52,296 nucleotides of DNA, taken from positions 1 through 52,296 of the IMG/VR virus record IMGVR_UViG_3300044639_004171. The stretch is one strand, 5' to 3'. This document shows positions 41,284 to 50,205 of this stretch, piece after piece. Within the stretch, counting starts at the first letter, position 1; each line of letters begins with the position of its first letter. The translations under genes were made by a program, and so were the position numbers. Under the pieces are notes generated by a model that searched no databases, had not been told where the DNA came from, and was given only the letters and a program-made list of their open reading frames with translations. This stretch comes from a virus.

Positions 41284-42570
41284 ATGAGTTGTAAAAAAAT
41301 TAAAATATCGAATACAGGTGACAATATAATTACGTTCAATTATCAAAAATGTTTTACCTCTGAGTGGGAATATCAAGTACCTTTGAACCCAAACCAATCA
41401 AAATCTTTTTGGGTTTTAGATGAAACACTTTCTTACTCTAATTTTTTTGAAAATTCTATTTTTATCGAAACAATTTTTTCAACATTACCTGATTGTGTTT
41501 TAATTACATTGAATAATTTTGGACAGACTTACTATTATAATCCATTGTTGGATATAAGTGTAAACTTTCAAGTCCCAAATAGTGGTGGTGGTTTAAATCC
41601 ATGGCAAGTCGCTCATACAAATGATAATTTATGGTTATTATATCCCGCGCCATTTGGTTTTAGATATACTATTAGGGAATGGAATATTTCTGGACAGCCA
41701 CCATATACAATTTCTCCGAATTACAGGTTGTTGGATTTTCCTTCAAATGTTCCAATTTTAAATAATTCTTGGGGTTTAAGTGTTGCCGGCCCAAACAAAT
41801 TAGTTTTCGTGGATTATGATTGGAATGTATGGGAATTATCAATCCCGGCACCACCCCAAACCCAGATGAGTGGGACTATAAAATTTACACTTCCACAGAA
41901 TTCAAATTGGACTTTTATGATAACAAGTGATGGTAAATTTCTAAATGGTTGGTTCCAAGAGATTTCTGGAGTCTATTATATAGGAATAGACCAGTACGAT
42001 TACAATACAGGTAATTTTGAATTTAGAAGTCAAATTCAATCAGTTTCAAATAGTTCGTTTAATAATCCATTAGGGATTGCACAGTTTGAAGGAAAAACAT
42101 ACCTTTTTACCCTTTTGGGAATTTATAAATTTGAAATGAATTCTCCTTTTGGTGGTTCATTTGTTCATAATACTCAATTTGTGGGTGCGTCCTCCTTAGT
42201 CTCTTGTTCTTTTTCTTCATATCCATCCGTGACACCAACTCCAACCATTACACCAACCCAAACTAACACACCTACGCCAACACCTACAATTACACCATCT
42301 AATACTCCGGCATCCGCACCATATAATATTTCCTCAGGTGATTCCGTATTACCTTTATGTGACCCAAAAACACTTACTCAAACAATATATTCATCAGAGC
42401 TCGGTTGGTTCGATGTGATAGTAGGTGTTACTATTTTTTATACAGATAGTAGTTTAACTACTCCATTTGATGGTGGAAACCTTTGGTATACTAATAGTAC
42501 AGATTCTTTGACGGGGTATTACCGTGTTGATAATTCAGGTCTTGTAATTGAATATGAAGGTCCATGTTAA
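41284..42570 (+). CDS. PTP fibre paralogue with propeller-like domain (428 aa)
   Basis: It begins with the shared module (MSCKKIKISNTGDNIITFNY ... TSEWEYQVPLNPNQSKSFW). Residues about 60-310 form a beta-propeller-like domain clearly homologous to that of the 1371-residue fibre: both have 'YYYNP', 'VAH.....LW.LY.PAPF', 'YTIREW', 'GQPPY' or 'GDPPY', 'LVF(V/I)D' and 'QYDYNTGNFEF' or 'QFDYNTGNFEF'. A short PTP linker (TPTPTITPTQTNTPTPTPT) and a 90-residue C-terminal domain follow. It is a shorter version of the giant fibre, duplicated 6 kb away. Confidence 0.75.
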   Translation: MSCKKIKISNTGDNIITFNYQKCFTSEWEYQVPLNPNQSKSFWVLDETLSYSNFFENSIFIETIFSTLPDCVLITLNNFGQTYYYNPLLDISVNFQVPNSGGGLNPWQVAHTNDNLWLLYPAPFGFRYTIREWNISGQPPYTISPNYRLLDFPSNVPILNNSWGLSVAGPNKLVFVDYDWNVWELSIPAPPQTQMSGTIKFTLPQNSNWTFMITSDGKFLNGWFQEISGVYYIGIDQYDYNTGNFEFRSQIQSVSNSSFNNPLGIAQFEGKTYLFTLLGIYKFEMNSPFGGSFVHNTQFVGASSLVSCSFSSYPSVTPTPTITPTQTNTPTPTPTITPSNTPASAPYNISSGDSVLPLCDPKTLTQTIYSSELGWFDVIVGVTIFYTDSSLTTPFDGGNLWYTNSTDSLTGYYRVDNSGLVIEYEGPC

Positions 42571-42597
42571 AGTTTGATTGTGTTCTTTTTTTTCCTA

Positions 42598-42641
42598 TAT
42601 TTATGGCTGAATGAGTAAGGTAAACTTCACAATATTGTGAA
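42598..42641 (+). promoter_or_regulatory. DNA polymerase leader: TATTTAT box, two chained mini-ORFs, 16-bp palindrome over the start
   Basis: TATTTAT lies at 42598-42604. A 3-codon ORF (42603-42614, MAE) ends in TGA that overlaps the ATG of a 9-codon ORF (42611-42640, MSKVNFTIL). Its TGA in turn overlaps the GTG start of the polymerase (GTGA, 42637-42640). The perfect palindrome TTCACAATATTGTGAA (42626-42641) covers that start and could form an RNA hairpin with a 4-base loop, or a DNA operator. T4 gp43 represses its own translation through a hairpin near its start, so autoregulation is an attractive but unproven reading. Confidence 0.5.
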
Positions 42642-45465
42642 AGCCAATAAACCACTCGTAAGTTATATGATTAGTAATCAAGAGATTGAATCATTCCTAC
42701 AAGGAAATGACCCCGAAGAATTTATCGTCGCCATTGAGTTTGATTATGTTTCAAACTCTATTTTCAAAATTAAAGAGATACCTAATAAAGGTAAAGAAAT
42801 TAGAAAGGACACATTTATTCCCTTTGCTTGGGTCGGTGATTTACGTGGACTAAAGTTTTACAACGATTCCAAAATAGCACAGAAAGAAGCTATGTCAAAA
42901 TATGGAATTGTTATTGAAAAGTTAGAAACCAAGGATAACGAACGATTACAAAATGGTCTGACATTCATGGTCAAATCCTTGAAAGGATATAGAGAGTTGA
43001 TTCAATTTTTCCGTGATGGTGGTTGTGACCCGTGGGGTGAAAAAACAAAAGATAAAATTTTAGTTTTACCTCCCGTAGAACAATATCTAATTTCCAAAGA
43101 GAAAAGATTATTCAAAGGGTTCCTCGATTACGATGACGTAACAAGGTTAGTTTTTGACTTGGAAACAAATGCGTTGGACCCAAAACAAGGTAGAATTTTT
43201 ATGATTGGTATCAAAACCAATAAAGGATATCACCGAGTTATAGAATGTTTAGAAGAAAAAGATGAAAAAAACGCTATCTTAGAATTCTTCAAAGTCATAG
43301 ATGAAATTAAACCAAGTATCATCGGTGGTTATAATTCCGCGAACTTCGATTGGGATTGGATATTTCAAAGAAGTCAGATTTTGGGAATTGATTTGAGAAA
43401 GTCAATAAAATCCTTACACCCCCAACATTCTTACACAAGAAAAGAATCCATTCTCAAACTAGCCAACGAAGTTGAGGATTATTTACAAACATCAATATGG
43501 GGTTATAACGTAATTGACATTATTCATGCTGTTAGGAGAGCTCAAGCAATCAATTCTAATATCAAGGCCGCAGGTCTTAAATACATTACTAAATTTATCG
43601 GTAAAGAGTCTGCGGACCGTGTTTATATTGAACACACTGATATTGGAAAAATGTATGAGAAAAAAGAAGAATATTGGTTGAATACACAAAATGGAAAGTA
43701 TAAAAAATCAGGCTTAGATACTGAAATAGATAATGCTTGTTCCAAAAGACCTGACATTTATATAAAAACAACCGGAGATAACCTTGTTGAAAGATACCTC
43801 GATGATGACCTTGAGGAAACTTTGGCGGTTGATAAAGAATTCAACCAAGCTTCATTCCTACTGGCGTCAATGATTCCCACAACTTATGAGAGAGTTGCCA
43901 CTATGGGTACCGCTACTCTTTGGAAAATGTTGATGTTGGCTTGGTCATATAAACACAAGTTAGCCATTCCAGAAAAACAATCTAAAACAGACTTCGTAGG
44001 AGGTCTTTCCCGACTACTTAAGGTAGGATATAGTAAGAATGTATTGAAGTTAGACTTCTCCTCTCTATACCCTTCTATTCAGCTTGTACACGATGTTTTT
44101 CCCGATTGTGATGTCACAGGTGCAATGAAAGGAATGTTAAAATATTTTCGAGACACCCGTATCCGTTATAAACAACTTGCCGAAGAATTTGAGAAGACTG
44201 ACCCACAAAAATCAGCATCCTATTCGAATAAACAATTACCAATTAAAATCTTCATCAATTCAATGTTCGGGGCTCTATCCGCACCTCAGGTTTTTGCTTG
44301 GGGTGATATGTACATGGGTGAACAGATTACTTGTACAGGTCGTCAGTATCTACGGCAGATGATTAAATTTTTTATGTCTCGGGGTTATACTCCATTAGTT
44401 ATGGATACTGATGGTGTGAACTTCTCTAGTCCTGATGATGTAGATAAACATAGGTACATAGGTCGAGGTTTGAATTGGAAGGTAAAAGTTGGTAAAGAAT
44501 ATACAGGACCCGAAGCAGACGTTGCGGAGTATAATGATATTTTCATGAGGGGTGAAATGGCTTTAGATACCGATGGTGTTTGGCCTTCGTGTATCAATTT
44601 GGCAAGGAAGAACTATGCTGTGATGGATGCCAAGGGTAAAATAAAACTTACGGGTAATTCCATCAAATCAAAAAAACTCCCTCTTTATATTGAAACTTTC
44701 TTGGACAAAGGAATCAAACTTTTGTTAGAAGGTAAGGGTAAAGATTTCATTGAATATTATTATGAATATCTTCAAATAATTTTCGACCAAAAAATTCCAT
44801 TGTCTCAAATCGCTCAGAGAGCAAAAGTGAAGTTGACCTTAGATGAGTATAGAAAAAGATTGACACAAAAGACCAAAGCTGGTAATAGTATGTCAAGAAT
44901 GGCCCACATGGAGTTAGCAATACAAGAAGGTTTAAACGTGAATCTTGGTGACGTTATAATGTATGTAAACAACGGAAAAAAGGCATCTCAAGGAGATGTA
45001 CAAAAAATGACTGCAAAACAAATCAAAGATTTGAATGAATACAATCGTGTACAAAATCCAAATTTAAAACCCATAGAAGATGGTGTGATTGTTAACTGTT
45101 ATATGTTGAAGGGTGATATTTTGGACAATAATCCAAACCTGACAGGTGAGTACAACGTTCCAAGAGCAATTGTTACTTTTAACAAAAGAATCGAACCTTT
45201 GTTAGTAGTCTTCCAACAAGAAGTACGTGATAATTTGCTAGTGACTGACCCAGAACAGAGAGGTATATTCACAACCGCTCAATGCGAACTGATAAATGGT
45301 ATGCCATTCGAAGAAGGCGACCAAGACAAATTAAAAGAAGATGTTCTGGATATTACTGAACAAGAAATAAATTATTGGGATAGAAGGGGTCTAAGTCCAG
45401 AATATATTTACGAATTAGCGGAAGAAAATTGGAAAGACCAATTAGGAGTTCTTGAGTCCGTCTGA
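42637..45465 (+). CDS. 43: Family B DNA polymerase, gp43-like
   Basis: The 942-residue replicative polymerase has all core motifs: exo I LVFDLETNAL (Asp174, Glu176), exo II GGYNSANFD (Asn233 to Asp238), motif A KLDFSSLYPS (Asp473), motif B KIFINSMFGA (Lys537, Asn541, Gly545) and motif C VMDTDGVN (Asp590, Asp592). Length fits T4 gp43 (898). Both proofreading and polymerase sites look active. I keep the GTG start at 42637 because upstream mini-ORFs couple to it; an ATG ten codons later (42667) is an alternative that would still keep the fold. The C-terminus overlaps the convergent gene by 24 bp. Confidence 0.95.
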   Translation: MKANKPLVSYMISNQEIESFLQGNDPEEFIVAIEFDYVSNSIFKIKEIPNKGKEIRKDTFIPFAWVGDLRGLKFYNDSKIAQKEAMSKYGIVIEKLETKDNERLQNGLTFMVKSLKGYRELIQFFRDGGCDPWGEKTKDKILVLPPVEQYLISKEKRLFKGFLDYDDVTRLVFDLETNALDPKQGRIFMIGIKTNKGYHRVIECLEEKDEKNAILEFFKVIDEIKPSIIGGYNSANFDWDWIFQRSQILGIDLRKSIKSLHPQHSYTRKESILKLANEVEDYLQTSIWGYNVIDIIHAVRRAQAINSNIKAAGLKYITKFIGKESADRVYIEHTDIGKMYEKKEEYWLNTQNGKYKKSGLDTEIDNACSKRPDIYIKTTGDNLVERYLDDDLEETLAVDKEFNQASFLLASMIPTTYERVATMGTATLWKMLMLAWSYKHKLAIPEKQSKTDFVGGLSRLLKVGYSKNVLKLDFSSLYPSIQLVHDVFPDCDVTGAMKGMLKYFRDTRIRYKQLAEEFEKTDPQKSASYSNKQLPIKIFINSMFGALSAPQVFAWGDMYMGEQITCTGRQYLRQMIKFFMSRGYTPLVMDTDGVNFSSPDDVDKHRYIGRGLNWKVKVGKEYTGPEADVAEYNDIFMRGEMALDTDGVWPSCINLARKNYAVMDAKGKIKLTGNSIKSKKLPLYIETFLDKGIKLLLEGKGKDFIEYYYEYLQIIFDQKIPLSQIAQRAKVKLTLDEYRKRLTQKTKAGNSMSRMAHMELAIQEGLNVNLGDVIMYVNNGKKASQGDVQKMTAKQIKDLNEYNRVQNPNLKPIEDGVIVNCYMLKGDILDNNPNLTGEYNVPRAIVTFNKRIEPLLVVFQQEVRDNLLVTDPEQRGIFTTAQCELINGMPFEEGDQDKLKEDVLDITEQEINYWDRRGLSPEYIYELAEENWKDQLGVLESV

Positions 45466-45777
45466 AGAAAGTATATACCAGGTGTCCCTTATAAATTTAA
45501 ATTCTACACAGGCAAATTTGTCCAAATCAACTTCATCATATTCTTCATCAATCTTATTGATGTCGGGTTTTACTTTCAAGTTTGTCATAGATTTAACAAC
45601 AACGTGGTCTGATGTCATAGAGTCCAAAGTTAGAGTTGCATTAGGCACTCCTCTTACGACAATTACCGCTTCTCCAGTTACTTTATAATCTTTTTCAGTC
45701 ACAACAGAACTATCTGAAGTTTCTATTGCAAACCCGTTTATAATTCTCTTTGATGGTATATTTTTTACGATTGCCAT
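45442..45777 (-). CDS. Hypothetical beta-rich virion-type protein (111 aa)
   Basis: It starts MAIVKNIPSKRIINGFAIET and is mostly alternating hydrophobic beta sequence (VTGEAVIVVRGVPNATLTLD), ending 'FKFIRDTWYILSSDGLKNS'. I do not recognise a family; the look is that of a head or tail decoration protein. Its ATG overlaps the stop of the gp13-like gene (TAATG), and its 3' end overlaps the convergent polymerase gene by 24 bp. Confidence 0.55.
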   Translation of the reverse strand: MAIVKNIPSKRIINGFAIETSDSSVVTEKDYKVTGEAVIVVRGVPNATLTLDSMTSDHVVVKSMTNLKVKPDINKIDEEYDEVDLDKFACVEFKFIRDTWYILSSDGLKNS

Positions 45778-46910
45778 TATATTACGTATATTTGTCGAGG
45801 CATTGCCCTGAATTTCATTTGTTTATTCAAATTTTCTGCTATTTGAGCTTCTCTTTCCATAACTTTTTCAGGTCTTAGTCTTGTGAGCCATCCTTCAGCA
45901 CCAATCAACTCTTCCAATAGTTTAGATTTTTCATCTTTAGCTTCTGTTTGAAGTATTTGATAATCCATAATCAACTCAGAATCAGGTGTCTTTAGATTTC
46001 CACTATACTTTCCTCTGACCCTTGATAAAGTCTCTTTTGCATAAGCTGTGAACCATCTTCTCACCCATTGTTGACCCGGAACATTCAACTCTTCCCAACT
46101 CAATTCAGAAATTGGTACGTCAGTAGGTAGTTTAATTATGTCAGGGTTTGCTTTGAGACAATCGGCTCTATCATCAGGACCTACGTCGTAGTACCAATAC
46201 CATACGGCCTTACCCTCATATAAACTGTAATTACTCCAATTAAAACGACCTCCAGGAGTGTTGTATAAAAATATATTTTTCTTACCGTCCGGTAATCCTG
46301 TAATTCTATATGTCAGAGAACCGCCCAATATTCTGTTTAGAATATTTGCTTCTTGCATCCTAATCAAGTAATCAAAACCACTCATCATAAAATAAGAACC
46401 TTGATAACCTAATTGAGCGTAACCAGCTTCGTTAGCACCTAAACCGATACCCCCAAAACCAAATCCACCAATACCACCTAATCCAAAAGCGGTCCACGGT
46501 TGATTGGAAAACCATAATAATTCATTTACCTCTCTACCTGCAGGAATTTCATAATTTTGTTTGTTTCTTTCTAAAACGAAATAGTCTTTCTTTAAAACCC
46601 AAGGCCCCATTGTTTGTAAACCAACAATTTTTGAATATGAGTACGCGAATTGTTGTTCAAAATCCATGGTTCTTGTTACCAATGCTCTTGCCACAGATTT
46701 TTCATTCATGTTTAAATTGACTAAGTTTACCCATTGACTATCAATTAGCCATTGTAAAACATATTCTTCATAATCTCCAATAGATAGTTCCATCAAAGAA
46801 TCCAACATTTCATCCGTCAATTCAACACTTCTTAAAGGTGCTCCTAATTGATGTTTAATTCTTGTATATATTCTACTTCTTTCTGGTTCAGGGATTACTG
46901 CCATAGACAA
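45777..46910 (-). CDS. 13: Neck protein, gp13-like
   Basis: Residues about 10-45 (RIYTRIKHQLGAPLRSVELT, then DEMLDSLMELSIGDYEEYV) match the N-terminal signature of T4 gp13 and cyanophage homologues (LGAP...VELT...). In T4, gp13 and gp14 complete the head and form the neck to which the tail binds. The protein is 377 residues (T4: 309) with an extra Gly-rich stretch (FGLGGIGGFGFGGIGLG, near 140-156) and a C-terminal helical region. A TATTTATAAAATAAAC box lies 9 bases before the ATG. gp14- and gp15-like candidates lie at 50628 and 51552. Confidence 0.7.
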   Translation of the reverse strand: MSMAVIPEPERSRIYTRIKHQLGAPLRSVELTDEMLDSLMELSIGDYEEYVLQWLIDSQWVNLVNLNMNEKSVARALVTRTMDFEQQFAYSYSKIVGLQTMGPWVLKKDYFVLERNKQNYEIPAGREVNELLWFSNQPWTAFGLGGIGGFGFGGIGLGANEAGYAQLGYQGSYFMMSGFDYLIRMQEANILNRILGGSLTYRITGLPDGKKNIFLYNTPGGRFNWSNYSLYEGKAVWYWYYDVGPDDRADCLKANPDIIKLPTDVPISELSWEELNVPGQQWVRRWFTAYAKETLSRVRGKYSGNLKTPDSELIMDYQILQTEAKDEKSKLLEELIGAEGWLTRLRPEKVMEREAQIAENLNKQMKFRAMPRQIYVI

Positions 46911-46918
46911 GTTTATTT

Positions 46919-46926
46919 TATAAATA
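46919..46926. promoter_or_regulatory. TATTTATA box before the gp13-like gene
   Basis: On the coding (-) strand this reads TATTTATAAAATAAAC, with the TATTTAT core 9 bases before the ATG at 46910. The + strand shows TATAAATA, but no + gene follows. Confidence 0.45.
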
Positions 46927-48420
46927 TCATACTAAGGTATAAATCAAACTACTGACAGGGAATATGTAAGCGTTACTACCAAACGTTGTGGCATTATTTT
47001 CTAAAATTATTGTTTCGAATTTATTGGTGAAAATCATCCAATCTTGTTCATAAGGTAAAATTTTACCGGTGGTTTCTACGTAAACTAAATCATCAACTAT
47101 TTTGTAATTTGTTAATGGCTTGATTTGAAAAGTATTTATTTTTTCATTTTTGAAAATTTGACCGTCTGTCCCTTGATTATCACTTTCGGAACCAAACTCA
47201 CTTTGAATATCTACATTTTCTAATCCGAATTCATTCTCCAATCTTTTTTTCGTTTGATTTTCTACCTTGTCCCCTTTTGTCTTACTATTACTCAAGTTTG
47301 ACATAATCTTTTGAAAGAAAGGGGAATCCTCAACAAATATTTTACTGGAGTATTTTTTTAAAATTGATGTGAGTTTTTTTACTGCGAGCACTTGTTCTTT
47401 TGGTGTTCTGTTTTGAAAATGTAATATATCACGATTATTATCTTTGAGTAATCTGTTTACACTTTTGGTAATTAGACAAAAAGCTCTGTAGTTACCTGCT
47501 AAATAACTGATGTTGTGCCTTTCTCCATTTTTGTAAAATCCTTGCATTATATTTTTTTCAGGGTCTTTAGGTTTAAATTCTAACCAATCTACTTGTTTAA
47601 GGGCGGCATAGATTCCCATTCCATATAATTTACTTATTTCATTGTCTTTCATCAAATTTTGAAAAAATTTTTCGTCCTCTGTTGAACAATCCACAATATA
47701 AGATTTACCTTCTGTCATTATTTGTTTGGATATTTTATTTTCTAATAACTTTGTTTGTGTTTTCAATTCAAACAATTTACTAACAAAATCCCAATTCACT
47801 ACTTTCCAAAAATTAGAAATGTATTCATCGCGTTTATTTTTATATTTCAAATAATATGCGTGTTCCCAAAGGTCAAGACCTAATAAAGGAAAACCACCAC
47901 CTTCAATAATGTTCATTAGAGGGTTGTCCTGATTAGGGGTTGACATTATCTTGAGTTTATTGTTCTTTGTTAGAACCAACCAAACCCATCCTGAACCAAA
48001 TCTTTCTTTGGCAATAAGTTCAAATTTTTTCTTAAAATTTGTAAATGTTTTAAATTCAGAAAAAATTTTCTTTTGTAGTTCGCCCTTTAATCTAACGGGT
48101 GTGGGTGTCAACATGTTCCAAAAAAGTGCGTGGTTAAATGCCCCACCTGCGTTGTTTCTGACTGTTTTGTCGTATCTACTAATATTTTTTATAATTTTTT
48201 CTAAATCCCAATCCCCCATTTTCTTTTTCGATAAAGCCTGATTTAATTTGTCTACATATCCCTTATAATGTTTATTATAATGGAAATCCATAGTTTCGGC
48301 ATCAATAAAGGGTTTCAGAGCTGAGTAGGAGTATGGTAATTTTTCAATTCCGATTTTTTTCATTTCCTCAATCAATATTTCTCTTTGTGATTCGGATTTG
48401 TTTTCGTTCTTTACATTCAT
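46927..48420 (-). CDS. Mn-type superoxide dismutase fused to a nuclease-like C-terminal domain
   Basis: Residues about 27-220 are an Fe/Mn superoxide dismutase, which turns superoxide into oxygen and peroxide. All four metal ligands are present: His47 (FHYNKHY), His97 (FNHALFWN), Asp183 and His187 (GLDLWEHAYY). 'NNAGGAFNH' and Gln164 in STPNQDNPLM match Mn-type rather than Fe-type enzymes. Residues about 235-497 are an added domain of unknown family. Its end has a PD-(D/E)XK-like spacing: Glu387 in a helix, GTDGQIF (Asp419) and FQIK (Gln432-x-Lys434), suggesting a nuclease fold, possibly inactive. A MTE|G sequence at the domain junction is close to the gp21 protease consensus. It lies between the gp13-like gene and the Snf2 helicase, with a TATTTATAG box 12 bases upstream. 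Confidence 0.85.
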   Translation of the reverse strand: MNVKNENKSESQREILIEEMKKIGIEKLPYSYSALKPFIDAETMDFHYNKHYKGYVDKLNQALSKKKMGDWDLEKIIKNISRYDKTVRNNAGGAFNHALFWNMLTPTPVRLKGELQKKIFSEFKTFTNFKKKFELIAKERFGSGWVWLVLTKNNKLKIMSTPNQDNPLMNIIEGGGFPLLGLDLWEHAYYLKYKNKRDEYISNFWKVVNWDFVSKLFELKTQTKLLENKISKQIMTEGKSYIVDCSTEDEKFFQNLMKDNEISKLYGMGIYAALKQVDWLEFKPKDPEKNIMQGFYKNGERHNISYLAGNYRAFCLITKSVNRLLKDNNRDILHFQNRTPKEQVLAVKKLTSILKKYSSKIFVEDSPFFQKIMSNLSNSKTKGDKVENQTKKRLENEFGLENVDIQSEFGSESDNQGTDGQIFKNEKINTFQIKPLTNYKIVDDLVYVETTGKILPYEQDWMIFTNKFETIILENNATTFGSNAYIFPVSSLIYTLV

Positions 48421-48431
48421 AGAGTTTTTTC

Positions 48432-48439
48432 TATAAATA
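48432..48439. promoter_or_regulatory. TATTTATA box before the superoxide dismutase fusion gene
   Basis: The coding (-) strand reads TTATTTATAGAAAAAAC, with the core 12 bases before the ATG at 48420. The + strand reads exact TATAAATA. Confidence 0.45.
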
Positions 48440-48445
48440 ATGAGA

Positions 48446-50194
48446 TTATCTCATTTCGTTGATTCTTTGGAGAATTTCTTCAACATAGTCTGCGGAGTTG
48501 TTATTATCACCCAATACGGTAGAGATAACTTGTTTTTTTTTATTCAATATATCATATATAATTCCTTCGATAGTGTTTTCAAAGATGGGATAGTAAACTA
48601 ACACATTACTTTTTTGACCATATCTATATGCTCTATCCTCAGCCTGTGAATGGTCCGAAGGTAAAAAAGATAAATCATTCATTATTACAGCCTCAGCTGA
48701 GGTAAGGGTAATTCCAACTCCCGCGGCTTTTATATTTCCCACAAAAACTTTTATTTTTTCATTTTCTTGGAATTGGTCTACTGAAAATTGTCTCTCAGTT
48801 TTGGACATAGAACCATCAAGTTTGACAGCAGTTTTTCCGAAATGTTCTAAAATTTTATTTAAAGAGTTTGTAAAATTACAAAAAATTATAACCTTTTTAT
48901 CTTGTTCAATTATGTTTTCCGCTAGCTCTATTGTTTGTGTTATTTTTTCGTCTGCAATTATTTGTCTGACTTTGGTGAGCTTAGTAAATTGAACTGTAAG
49001 TGATTTAGATTCTTCAGGATTTTTCTCGTACCAATTATAATATTCACCCATTACTTCTTCATATTCCTTGGATTTTAATCTCAGATAAATTGGAGTAATG
49101 ATTTTGTCAGGTAAATCAAGTACGTCTTCCTTCAATCGCCTCAATGTTAGGTTTGAGGTTCTGTCTCTAAGCTCCTCCAAATTTGAAGCACCCATGACAT
49201 TCCAAACCTTTCTTGGGCCGACCCTAAATTGATATCCACTACAATATCTTATTACGTAAGCCATCCAATTTTTTGCAACAGGTGAATCAACCAAACTCAA
49301 AAGATTATAATAATCTATGGGTCTCGAGGTCATAGGTGTTCCTGTCAACAACCAAATTCTATCAACTTTTTTAACAATATCATTTATTAGTTTGGTTCTT
49401 TGTGCTTGAGCATTCTTGATATAGTGTGCTTCATCAACAATAACCAAATCAAAATTGGCGCTAATAATTTGCGATTCATCTTTTCTTTTAGTGTCATGGA
49501 AATTTTTTATTATGTCGTAGTTTATTATTACAAAATCGTAATTAGGGTCAAAGTTTTTACCTTCTGCGATATAGATAGATTTTTTTGAATAATTTTCTAT
49601 TTCACGTTTCCAATTTATTTTTAGAGTTGCTGGACATATTATCAATACTTTTTTTGCCCCGCATTCCAAAGATGCAATTATGGTTGAGGTGGTTTTACCC
49701 AAACCCATATCGTCAGCTAAAATATATTTTTTGTTCTCAACTAATTTTTGAATTGCTTCTTTCTGATGAGATAAAGGCGGTCTATTAGAATATTTTTCGA
49801 AATCTAAAACAACATCTTTAACCGTGTTGTCTTTAATCATTGCTGCTTTAGGAATCCAAAATTCATTCAATTGGTCTGTCTCAAAAAATCTACCCCATAT
49901 GTGATAAGCTTTTTCTTTTTCTGCTAATAATTTTTCCACCCAAATTTTTTCCGGAATTTGATGAAGTAACCTATCATCCGCAAATTTTTGTGCGAAATAA
50001 GCATCAAGTATAACCCATTTTTTGGCAACTTTGGGTTGTTTGTCAAAGTTATTTATAATGTACTCGGCCTGACTTCTTGTTGGGTAAAACTTTTTATTTA
50101 TCTCAGATTTCCTTTTGAGTTCTAAGATATAATTATTAGCCCCATCGTAGGTTTCTAATAATGAAATTGCTTTTGATTCTAAAGTGTTCGACAA
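48446..50194 (-). CDS. Snf2-family DNA helicase/translocase
   Basis: The motifs are Walker A ILADDMGLGKTTS (about 158-170), 'VLIICPATLKINW' (Ia), 'LVIVDEAHYIKN' (DEAH at 254-257), 'IWLLTGTPMTSRP' (III) and the C-terminal lobe with 'VFVGNIKAAGVGITLTSAEAV' and QAEDRAYRYGQ (VI). These are Snf2 hallmarks, nearest to the SMARCAL1-like group that remodels branched DNA. The protein has 582 residues and no accessory domain. In T4 a comparable role in fork regression is taken by UvsW, a different SF2 type. The start is TTG at 50194, the first possible start after an upstream stop, so it is likely genuine. Confidence 0.85.
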   Translation of the reverse strand: MSNTLESKAISLLETYDGANNYILELKRKSEINKKFYPTRSQAEYIINNFDKQPKVAKKWVILDAYFAQKFADDRLLHQIPEKIWVEKLLAEKEKAYHIWGRFFETDQLNEFWIPKAAMIKDNTVKDVVLDFEKYSNRPPLSHQKEAIQKLVENKKYILADDMGLGKTTSTIIASLECGAKKVLIICPATLKINWKREIENYSKKSIYIAEGKNFDPNYDFVIINYDIIKNFHDTKRKDESQIISANFDLVIVDEAHYIKNAQAQRTKLINDIVKKVDRIWLLTGTPMTSRPIDYYNLLSLVDSPVAKNWMAYVIRYCSGYQFRVGPRKVWNVMGASNLEELRDRTSNLTLRRLKEDVLDLPDKIITPIYLRLKSKEYEEVMGEYYNWYEKNPEESKSLTVQFTKLTKVRQIIADEKITQTIELAENIIEQDKKVIIFCNFTNSLNKILEHFGKTAVKLDGSMSKTERQFSVDQFQENEKIKVFVGNIKAAGVGITLTSAEAVIMNDLSFLPSDHSQAEDRAYRYGQKSNVLVYYPIFENTIEGIIYDILNKKKQVISTVLGDNNNSADYVEEILQRINEMR

Positions 50195-50205
50195 TATAAA
50201 TTCAA

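Noticed and set aside
48446-50194. Identification of the helicase as T4 UvsW
   Set aside because: The DDMGLGKT, DEAH and QAEDRAYRYGQ motifs are Snf2-type, which UvsW does not have.
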